A DNA stretch of 7,692 nucleotides from Clostridia bacterium (GTDB lineage: Bacteria > Bacillota_A > Clostridia > Lachnospirales > Cellulosilyticaceae), in assembly GCA_029239935.1 (NCBI GenBank), contig JARBTY010000148.1:1-7692 (forward strand), in the 5' to 3' direction. Positions 1 to 5,248 of the stretch are shown here, one piece after another. The position numbers and the translations under genes are program-made. Position 1 is the first letter of the stretch. Every line of letters begins with the position of its first letter. The notes beneath the pieces are model-generated. The model was not told the DNA's origin. It saw nothing but the letters and a program-made list of their open reading frames with translations, and did no database searches.

Positions 1-4
1 CGTA

Positions 5-16
5 AACTCGCGAGTT
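5..16. repeat. 12-bp palindrome AACTCGCGAGTT, first copy
   Basis: AACTCGCGAGTT is perfectly self-complementary. Its core CTCGCGAGTT occurs again at 564-573, in the apical loop of the long hairpin. Residues 4-14 are therefore complementary to 564-574 over 11 bp. The two copies could pair within one RNA molecule, or each could pair with the same site of a second molecule. Confidence 0.6.
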
Positions 17-450
17 ATAAAATTTGTATGCAAATTTCATAACTACCACTCAAACAGTACGGCTAAAAACCATTTGAATAAACTGCTAAGATTTTTGTAG
101 GAAATCCTCCAGAGGTAACTTCCAAACCCTAAACTTCCCTGCTATACTTTTGAAAGATTAAGAGTGGAACTAGTTTTTGGACAGACTGTCACGACCTACC
201 CGAGACCCGTTCCCGAAGACGTCCCCACTTACCTGGCTACGCCTAATTTAAATAAAATATTAATTTTTTCTAAACCTTAGTTTTTTATAATCTCTATGAA
301 AAACTAGAAACAAATCACGAAATTTTGTAACACGGTACAATCACATATTTAATCCTAATGCTACTAAAACCTCATCCTTCCACTCTATGCCATATAACTC
401 AGTAAACTAATTTATAGGATAACAGTGACTTTGATGCAGCAGAAATAGAG

Positions 451-651
451 TAAGGAGGGTGGGCGTCTGAGAACTGCTTCCGCAGGATTTTTAGAAAACT
501 CTTAGTGAAAGAGCTTCATCTGCTTTTAGCTCCATTGTCTGAGCAGGTAAGTGCACTTCTTACCTCGCGAGTTTGGAGCGTTAGATGAAGCTCTGAGCTT
601 AGAGTTTTCAAAAAGACGAGGACTAAAGGAATCAGACGCCCTCCCTCTTTA
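451..651 (+). other. Long imperfect hairpin, core of the candidate RNA
   Basis: Arms 451-470 and 632-651 pair over 20 positions with a single T/T mismatch and one G-U pair. Above them a short side hairpin (474-485, CTGC-TTCC-GCAG) projects from the left arm. The arms then pair again: 486-492 with 611-617, 494-505 with 598-609, and a perfect 12 bp at 510-521 with 583-594. Between the last two helices sits an internal loop with TGAA (506-509) facing GAG (595-597), which can form tandem G-A pairs, a common feature of folded RNAs. The apical helix 529-534/574-579 closes a 39-nt loop. The pattern of helices broken by small internal loops looks like a functional RNA and not a transposon inverted repeat. 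Confidence 0.7.
564..574. repeat. Second copy of the CTCGCGAGTT palindrome, in the hairpin loop
   Basis: CTCGCGAGTTT lies at the 3' side of the apical loop of the long hairpin and is the exact reverse complement of 4-14. The neighbouring loop segment 544-553 (CAGGTAAGTG) is the exact reverse complement of 226-235. The loop thus carries two long-range pairing sites side by side. Confidence 0.6.
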
Positions 652-757
652 CGGCACACTGCTACGGACCAAACACTGCAGTAGAATAACCCTTGAATAG
701 GACTGTTGCCTCACTGATACCTTCTTAGATAACTAAAGGCGTATAATACAATCAATT

Positions 758-1813
758 TTATTTACTAACACGAGCTGTCTTTATGTAAAAAATAACGCAG
801 TATACTAAAAATACTAAACTTAACACGCCGTATAGGGGGTATAAAAACTCTACCAACTTGGCAAATCCGATGACAGAAAAGGGTGCTGCAACAGCCACCA
901 CTAAAAATATACCTATGTTATATTTAATATCAAATTTGTTTTCCATAAAATGGGACAAACTATAGACATTGGAAACTTGTGAAGAAAACATCTCCAGCCA
1001 CATGACACCCAAAATACATAACTGAAGCCATTTGCCCAGCTGAGCGGCTACGGCGAGCAGTGGTACTTCGTACATCTTAGGTAAAAAGGGGTTTACGAGC
1101 ATCAAAAACATAATATACATACTCATTATCGTAAGCACCATACTTCCCACAACAATACCTTTTGTAAGCTCTTTAGGCTTTTGTATTTCATTGGCAAGCG
1201 GCACTAAGACGCCTATGATCGTTAGTAAGTTAAAACTCACATACACTAAAGAAGATAAAAATATATTACTTTTTTGCCTTGGTATAAGAAACATGTAGGA
1301 ATAAGTAATATGAGATGGATTTTTAAAAATATAGGCGAAAAATATAACCGACATAACAATGAGTAATGTAGGAACAACGATACCATTTACTTCAAATAAT
1401 CCCTTTGTATTTTTACGCAAAAAAAGGCTGCTACATCCTATCATAATGAGAAATCCTACCCATTTAGGTGCGCCAAAGTGCTGATGAATAATGGAGCCGC
1501 TGCCAGCTAATATAATAGAAGTGCTGCTTAACAAAAATAATGTCAGAACAATATTGATAAATCTGGCCACCATCTTAGGACAAACAAGATCTACAAATTC
1601 ATTATAAGATTTAACCTTATTTAAGGTGCTGATACTGATAATAATTTTTCCAAATAGAATATATAATAACCCACATAAAATGAGTCCTAAAAACCCTGCT
1701 ATACCATAGGATGCAAAAAACTGATTGAGTTCCCTTCCTGAACAAACCCCTGCCCCAACAATACTGCCAATAAAAATAGTCGCTATCTGTATGATCAACA
1801 TTTGTTTTTTCAT
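758..1813 (-). CDS. ykvI: YkvI-type membrane permease, APC-like fold
   Basis: A 351-residue, very hydrophobic integral membrane protein with about ten predicted helices, resembling the YkvI family (B. subtilis YkvI, COG3814) of the amino acid/polyamine/organocation transporter superfamily. The first helix carries a glycine-rich break, GSIVGAGV at residues 16-23, as seen where APC-fold transporters bind substrate. Length matches the family. The substrate is not established for this family, so transport of an amino acid or other small solute is inference. The start at 1813 is supported by a strong ribosome binding site (GGGGGAGGGG, complement of 1817-1826) four bases upstream. It is transcribed alone, divergently from the small Cys-rich gene. 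No clear terminator follows; the structured RNA region begins directly after its stop, so a read-through transcript would be antisense to that RNA. Confidence 0.8.
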   Translation of the reverse strand: MKKQMLIIQIATIFIGSIVGAGVCSGRELNQFFASYGIAGFLGLILCGLLYILFGKIIISISTLNKVKSYNEFVDLVCPKMVARFINIVLTLFLLSSTSIILAGSGSIIHQHFGAPKWVGFLIMIGCSSLFLRKNTKGLFEVNGIVVPTLLIVMSVIFFAYIFKNPSHITYSYMFLIPRQKSNIFLSSLVYVSFNLLTIIGVLVPLANEIQKPKELTKGIVVGSMVLTIMSMYIMFLMLVNPFLPKMYEVPLLAVAAQLGKWLQLCILGVMWLEMFSSQVSNVYSLSHFMENKFDIKYNIGIFLVVAVAAPFSVIGFAKLVEFLYPLYGVLSLVFLVYCVIFYIKTARVSK

Positions 1814-1885
1814 ATACCCCTCCCCCTAGTAAGCTTATCCTCATAGTATGTATATTCCACCGATAACTATTTATGCATGAAAATA

Positions 1886-1914
1886 ATGTCATTTCTTGTC
1901 TTTTTGCATATTAT
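1886..1914 (+). promoter_or_regulatory. Putative promoter of the Cys-rich small protein gene
   Basis: ATGTCA (1886-1891, 4 of 6 matches to the -35 consensus), a 17-bp spacer, then TATTAT (1909-1914, 5 of 6). Transcription would start near 1921 and give a leader of about 48 nt. CATATTATA at 1907-1915 also fits the CATAnnnTA pattern of sporulation sigma-K -10 boxes, but no matching -35 AC is correctly spaced, so a mother-cell promoter is only a possibility. Confidence 0.4.
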
Positions 1915-1968
1915 AGAATAGGAGTAGCGCTGCTTAAATTTATTTAATATTTGAAAGGAGTTTTATAT

Positions 1969-2205
1969 ATGGGGTATTATGGTAATAATAGGGTAGCTGA
2001 TAGTTCTCATTCTAACTGTGGCTGCCAAAAACGTGATGACGTATGTGAAAGAGCACTTCAATTCGTAAAAGATGTACAAAAAGCACTTGATAATTTTTAT
2101 GATGATGATGACGATGACCATCATCATGGCTGCAAAAACAACTGCTGCAATAATCATTGCAATAATTGTTGTCGTGGCGGCAGTAATAATTATTGGGGCA
2201 GATAA
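1969..2205 (+). CDS. 78-aa Cys/His/Asp-rich small protein, possible spore surface protein
   Basis: The start is taken at ATG 1969 and not the in-frame TTG at 1951: an AAAGGAG ribosome binding site (1954-1960) lies 8 bases before 1969 and would be inside the longer frame. The 78-residue product has nine Cys (17, 19, 26, 55, 59, 60, 64, 67, 68). A short amphipathic helix is likely around 24-43, followed by six Asp in a row (45-50), three His (51-53) and an Asn/Cys tail with CC pairs at 59-60 and 67-68. There is no signal peptide or membrane segment. The composition resembles small Cys-rich spore coat or exosporium proteins of Firmicutes and also suits metal binding; both are inferences from composition. 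It may be co-expressed with the 135-aa protein that follows 109 bp later. Confidence 0.72.
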   Translation: MGYYGNNRVADSSHSNCGCQKRDDVCERALQFVKDVQKALDNFYDDDDDDHHHGCKNNCCNNHCNNCCRGGSNNYWGR

Positions 2206-2217
2206 GTATTCATTATC

Positions 2218-2246
2218 AGGGGTAGACTTCTATCCCTTCTTTTTCA
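2218..2246 (+). terminator. Weak hairpin with T-rich tail
   Basis: GGGTAG (2219-2224) can pair with CTATCCC (2229-2235) with one bulged base, followed by TTCTTTTTC. The stem is short, so it may act as a partial terminator between the two small + strand genes, or be of no importance. Confidence 0.3.
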
Positions 2247-2314
2247 AACAATCTTTAAAGTGGTATCTACTACTTCCTCATATAGTGCATATACTATTAT
2301 AAGGAGGTGACTTT

Positions 2315-2722
2315 ATGAACACTATTCTAAAAGTTTCAGAGGTTATAGAAAATTTATCGAATGCTTCTGAAACTAATCTCAAAGCACAAATTAAAATTAC
2401 TAATACTTCTGACTCCTATATTAACAATCTAAAACTTATTATTGAGCCAAAAGAAATCGCTATATTAGAGCAGTGCATTATAAGGCAGAGAGGCTCTTTG
2501 TCCTTTGACCCTATTGTAAATAACTTAGAGGTAGGTAATCTTGCTCCTGATGAATCAGCTTACTTTGAATATGCATTCAAACCCTCATCCAGTACAGCTT
2601 CCTTGCTAGACCAAATGCATATCAGCTATACCCCTGAGCGTTCTAATAAAGAAATATCCACGCAAGCTAGGAGCCTTTTAATGGAAACTCCAATCCTTGA
2701 AATGGAACTAAAAAAATGCTAA
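2315..2722 (+). CDS. 135-aa beta-rich protein of unknown function
   Basis: I do not recognise a named family. The sequence alternates short hydrophobic beta-strand-like stretches with polar turns. It holds an Ig-like/DUF11-type pattern: KITNTSDSYINNLKLIIEP near residues 27-45, then NLAPDESAYFEYAFKP near 75-90. This is typical of small beta-sandwich domains in surface and exosporium proteins. There is no signal peptide, membrane helix or sorting motif, so export by the general pathway is not indicated; assembly on a spore from the mother cell would fit but is inference. The last residue is Cys. The start is fixed by a full-strength AAGGAGGTGA (2301-2310) 4 bases upstream. The stop codon lies inside the stem of the terminator that follows. 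Confidence 0.72.
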   Translation: MNTILKVSEVIENLSNASETNLKAQIKITNTSDSYINNLKLIIEPKEIAILEQCIIRQRGSLSFDPIVNNLEVGNLAPDESAYFEYAFKPSSSTASLLDQMHISYTPERSNKEISTQARSLLMETPILEMELKKC

Positions 2723-2740
2723 CGTTTTGTTAGCATTTTT
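2712..2740. terminator. Bidirectional intrinsic terminator between convergent genes
   Basis: AAAAATGCTAAC (2712-2723) pairs perfectly with GTTAGCATTTTT (2729-2740) around a 5-nt loop GTTTT. The runs of A and T on each side give a U-tract in both directions. It ends the 135-aa protein transcript (its stop TAA at 2720-2722 is within the stem) and the alcohol dehydrogenase/HD-GYP transcript coming from the other side. Confidence 0.9.
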
Positions 2741-2741
2741 C

Positions 2742-3776
2742 TTATAATACTTTTATAATTTCAATCTTTACATTTTCGTACAAATCGATATACCTATCCT
2801 CTGTTTTAACTATAGGCCTATGAAGAGCATGGGGCTGAATAAATACCACTTCTGCTATTTCTCCAGTACTTAGCATAACCTTTTCTCCTATGTAGTAATT
2901 GATAACATTATTACAAAACTCTAAAAGCATATTGATATCAAATTTTCGAATCATATCACATTTGAGAATTTTAACGATTTCAAAAATATTTTTTGATTGC
3001 CTTAATTGGTCATATTCATCTGCAAGACCAATAATTCTGGCGATGTCGTTAATCCTGTCTTCTGAAAGGTTTAATGGATACCCTGTTCCATCACACCTTT
3101 CATGATGAGTTAATACGCCCTTAAGCACCTCATTATCAAGACCTTCATATTTGCAAAGCTTTTCATAGCCATATATAGTATGTCTTTTGAACTCAAGCTT
3201 TTCTTTGATCGTAAAATCTTCTTGCCTATTTCTTAAATACGGAAGCATCTCTATCTTTCCTACATCATGCAGCAGTGCAGCCATAGCTACCTGCTTAAAC
3301 TTAGTGGGTGTATAATCAATCCATCTAGCAATCAAAAGCGATAGAAAGGTAACATTAATACTGTGCATATACACATCTTTATCCATGTCCTTAACCAGAT
3401 TGACGCACGCTAACAAATTGAAATTGTAGGTACATTCTTCTGTTATACATTTGGCTAGCCCTTCTATTTCATCCATCTTAATGGGTTCACCTATTCTTTT
3501 ATTACCAATAATGTCTTTAAGTATCGCTACATATCTTTCGTATGCTTCAATCACTTCTTTTTCTACCTGCCATAAGGTTTCCTCCCGTGGAATCCTTACC
3601 CATATTTCAGTATGTTTAAACCGTTCAATACGTCTAAGCATATCTTCCGTCAAGACTTGGTCTTTGCCAATAATAGTATTCCCTGTATCTATATCTATTA
3701 TGGGTTGTAATAAAATCATGCCAGGCATACACTTTGATAACGGAATAATAACTTTAGCAGCCTCTACCTCTTGCAT
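2742..3776 (-). CDS. HD-GYP domain protein, probable cyclic-di-GMP phosphodiesterase
   Basis: 344 residues. Residues 12-62 resemble the small N-terminal domain found in many clostridial HD-GYP proteins (PLSKCMPGMILLQPI, then LTEDMLRRI). The HD-GYP domain spans about 115-285 and keeps the signature: MHSINV (H138), HDVGK (H170, D171), H199 in RHTIYGYEKL, HHERCDGTGYP (H224, H225, D229, GYP 232-234) and LADEYD (D253). All metal-binding and GYP residues I can place are present, so hydrolysis of c-di-GMP is expected. There is no membrane segment or recognisable sensor domain, so it should be cytoplasmic. The C-terminal ~55 residues look beta-rich and are unassigned. GAGGG (complement of 3784-3788), 7 bases upstream, supports the start. 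It follows the alcohol dehydrogenase by 38 bp and probably shares its transcript. Confidence 0.88.
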   Translation of the reverse strand: MQEVEAAKVIIPLSKCMPGMILLQPIIDIDTGNTIIGKDQVLTEDMLRRIERFKHTEIWVRIPREETLWQVEKEVIEAYERYVAILKDIIGNKRIGEPIKMDEIEGLAKCITEECTYNFNLLACVNLVKDMDKDVYMHSINVTFLSLLIARWIDYTPTKFKQVAMAALLHDVGKIEMLPYLRNRQEDFTIKEKLEFKRHTIYGYEKLCKYEGLDNEVLKGVLTHHERCDGTGYPLNLSEDRINDIARIIGLADEYDQLRQSKNIFEIVKILKCDMIRKFDINMLLEFCNNVINYYIGEKVMLSTGEIAEVVFIQPHALHRPIVKTEDRYIDLYENVKIEIIKVL

Positions 3777-3814
3777 ACCTCTACCCTCATTTCTGTTAAT
3801 GATTGTGTTTTAGC

Positions 3815-4921
3815 TTACACTTTATAACCCCTTAAACTCTGTTGATAAATCTCATAGATATCCTCATAGTTAACTGACTCTGGGTGGTTCTTAAGTTTTG
3901 CTTGATTACTGCACATTGCATGACTCCATGCCCGCAGCTCATCCTCACTAATGACCATATCCAAATGAATCATCTCTGATAAAAAACTATCAAATTTTTG
4001 TTGTGTCCCTAGACCTAACAAACGATACACCTTCATTACCTTTTCTTTGTTGTGAAACTGGTTTAAATAGGCGGTAAATAGACATGCATTTGCTAGCCCG
4101 TGAGGTACTCCTTTAAAATAGGTTAAAGCGTATCCCATTCCATGAGGCAGGGATGTGCCAGTGTTAGCAATAACCATGCCTGCAAGCGTAGATGCTAACA
4201 TCAGTTTTTCTCTTGTTTCAAAGTCAAAATCTCTGCTCAAAAGTTTTAAGTAACACTCTCCCCAAAGAGTCAACCCTTGGCAGACTAACATGTCGCTCAT
4301 CATATTGCTATTTGTATTGAGATACCCCTCTACTAAATGCGTCATTGCATCAAGCGCTGTATTAACTGCAACAGTATCTGGAACAGCTTCTGTATATCTG
4401 GCATCCAAAAAAGCTTTTTCACAAAAAATAGTTTGTCCTAAATTTCTTTTTGTCTGGGCATTATGATCCGTTAAGATAGCATAAGGTGTTGTTTCACTGC
4501 CCGTTCCCGAAGTAGTAGGTATTGAAAGTATAGGAATGCTTGTAAGTTTTTGATCCGTGAAGAGTGTCTTTTCCGTAAGATGAGGATTTTTAATCATAAC
4601 CCCTATGGCTTTCGCAGCATCTAAAGGAGATCCACCTCCTATGCCAACTATAAACTCCACTCCGGCACTTCTTCCAAATTGAGCTGCCCTTTCAATAGTC
4701 TCCGTAGCCGGATTTTCCTCTATATCATCAAAAATCACATAGCTGATATGCTTGCTATCCAGCACTTGTATCACATCCTCAAGGGCTCCTGATTTCTTCG
4801 CTGAACTTTTACCTGTTACAATCAGTGCCTTATTGCCATATCCTGTGAATTCATGGCCATATTTTCTGACGGCCTCTTTGTCTATTATTATTTTTGCTGG
4901 CATCCAATAAGTAAATCCCAT
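3815..4921 (-). CDS. Iron-containing (group III) alcohol dehydrogenase
   Basis: 368 residues, close to the usual 370-390 of the family. It catalyses NAD(P)-dependent interconversion of an alcohol and an aldehyde or ketone, as in fermentative butanol, 1,3-propanediol or lactaldehyde reductases. The N-terminal dinucleotide-binding half contains GGGSPLDAAKA (95-105) and TTSGTGSE (136-143). The C-terminal half supplies the metal ligands D191, H195, H260 and H274 (DAMTH, LPHGMGY, VPHGLANA). The residue matching FucO His267 is Tyr264 here, seen in a GMGYALTYFKG stretch; this may mark a subfamily with a different substrate. The actual substrate cannot be told from sequence. An AAGGAGGG site just upstream supports the start. 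The HD-GYP gene follows after 38 bp. Confidence 0.9.
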   Translation of the reverse strand: MGFTYWMPAKIIIDKEAVRKYGHEFTGYGNKALIVTGKSSAKKSGALEDVIQVLDSKHISYVIFDDIEENPATETIERAAQFGRSAGVEFIVGIGGGSPLDAAKAIGVMIKNPHLTEKTLFTDQKLTSIPILSIPTTSGTGSETTPYAILTDHNAQTKRNLGQTIFCEKAFLDARYTEAVPDTVAVNTALDAMTHLVEGYLNTNSNMMSDMLVCQGLTLWGECYLKLLSRDFDFETREKLMLASTLAGMVIANTGTSLPHGMGYALTYFKGVPHGLANACLFTAYLNQFHNKEKVMKVYRLLGLGTQQKFDSFLSEMIHLDMVISEDELRAWSHAMCSNQAKLKNHPESVNYEDIYEIYQQSLRGYKV

Positions 4922-4958
4922 GATTTCCCTCCTTCATGTGTTCTACTCTTTACTTTCT

Positions 4959-4987
4959 ATTATACACCTGCTGTAAACACTTATAAA
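4959..4987 (-). promoter_or_regulatory. Promoter of the alcohol dehydrogenase/HD-GYP transcript
   Basis: On the - strand a perfect TATAAT (complement of 4959-4964) lies 17 bp from TTTATA (complement of 4982-4987, 4 of 6 matches to the -35 consensus). Transcription would start near 4952, about 30 nt before the alcohol dehydrogenase start. No operator repeat is evident beside it. Confidence 0.6.
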
Positions 4988-5049
4988 ACATATATTTGGG
5001 TATTTTTATATTAAATCTATATTTCATACTTCAGCATCTTTAAATAATA

Positions 5050-5106
5050 CTTTTTAAAAAATATTTTAAAAAATTGTTGACAAATGAACCCTTATTTGAT
5101 TATTAT
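5050..5106 (+). promoter_or_regulatory. Strong promoter of the amt-PII-asnB region
   Basis: A perfect -35 box TTGACA (5077-5082) is followed after 18 bp by TATTAT (5101-5106); a perfect TATAAT also lies at 5104-5109 but would give a 21-bp spacer. The A/T tracts at 5051-5075 directly upstream look like an UP element. Transcription would start near 5113, leaving a leader of about 135 nt before amt. Confidence 0.7.
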
Positions 5107-5119
5107 AATACCATAATAA

Positions 5120-5147
5120 CATATTCGAATATGCGTTTTAGACAACG
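5120..5147 (+). promoter_or_regulatory. Two small tandem hairpins in the amt leader
   Basis: CATA/TATG (5120-5123, 5130-5133) closes the six-base loop TTCGAA, and CGTT/AACG (5134-5137, 5144-5147) follows at once, closing the six-base loop TTAGAC. Tandem hairpins with hexaloops ahead of a terminator are the arrangement bound by ANTAR-domain antiterminators; the conserved loop G at position 4 is present in both, but the usual A at position 1 is T in both. The first element is also a perfect 14-bp DNA palindrome and could instead be an operator just after the promoter. Confidence 0.4.
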
Positions 5148-5187
5148 AGGTCTATATATACACGAGAAGTGTATGTATAGACCTTTT
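5148..5187 (+). terminator. Intrinsic terminator (attenuator) in the amt leader
   Basis: GGTCTATATATACAC (5149-5163) pairs with GTGTATGTATAGACC (5169-5183) over 15 bp, with one G-U pair and a GAGAA loop. A5148-T5184 extends it, and TTTT (5184-5187) follows. It stands about 36 nt after the predicted start of transcription and 61 nt before amt, so it would stop most transcripts before the gene unless overcome. This points to control by antitermination. Confidence 0.75.
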
Positions 5188-5197
5188 ATCATTTAAG

Positions 5198-5215
5198 GAG
5201 CTGAGGGCCCAGTTC
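5198..5215 (+). other. Small hairpin with AGGGCC loop in the amt leader
   Basis: GAGCTG (5198-5203) pairs with CAGTTC (5210-5215), including one G-U pair, around the six-base loop AGGGCC. It lies after the terminator and before the amt ribosome binding site (AAGGAGG, 5234-5240). The loop has A at position 1 and G at position 4 as in ANTAR target loops, but the position after the terminator does not fit simple antitermination. Confidence 0.35.
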
Positions 5216-5248
5216 ATTAAATATTTTACAAATAAGGAGGCAATTATT

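Larger units (their letters stand above)
1..740 (+). ncRNA. Candidate large structured non-coding RNA, family not recognised
   Basis: No open frame with a ribosome binding site is seen here on either strand, but the sequence is dense in complementary segments. On the + strand I find: hairpin 14-43 (one A/C mismatch); 41-51 with 162-175 (11 bp with a 3-nt bulge, competing with the base of the first hairpin); 277-286 with 298-307; 325-329 with 336-340; 352-357 with 415-420; 423-428 with 711-716; 438-442 with 659-663; and the long hairpin 451-651. The loop of the long hairpin pairs back to 4-14 and 226-235. Most non-Watson-Crick pairs are G-U wobbles only when read as + strand RNA (454/648, 506/597, 488/615, 286/298, 277/307); one pair (19/38) favours the - strand. 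Size and complexity recall OLE, ROOL and GOLLD RNAs, but I recognise no family signature. Both ends are uncertain, and the 5' end may lie outside the window. No clear terminator is visible at the right end. Confidence 0.5.

Noticed and set aside
286..291. Perfect TATAAT on the + strand, possible promoter inside the structured region
   Set aside because: No acceptable -35 box at 16-18 bp, and it overlaps the loop of the 277-307 hairpin; kept only as a possible internal start of the RNA.
451..651. SRP RNA, 6S RNA, tmRNA or RNase P RNA
   Set aside because: The conserved motifs I know (SRP GGAA-loop domain, tmRNA tRNA-like end, RNase P P4 motif) are not seen on either strand; 6S-like shape alone is not enough, and the loop pairing extends far outside the hairpin.
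451..651. Transposon or IS terminal inverted repeats
   Set aside because: The arms flank only ~160 nt without a transposase, no target-site duplication is seen, and pairing is broken by small internal loops as in RNA.
742..747. TATAAT on the + strand just before the end of the permease gene
   Set aside because: No -35 box at the right spacing; it would make only an antisense transcript of the permease gene.
1951..1968. Longer start (TTG 1951) for the Cys-rich protein
   Set aside because: The ribosome binding site AAAGGAG lies inside this extension and is ideally placed for ATG 1969.
2269..2296. Sigma-K-like promoter (AC, 17 bp, CATATACTA) before the 135-aa gene
   Set aside because: The start of transcription would fall at or inside the ribosome binding site at 2301-2310, leaving almost no leader.
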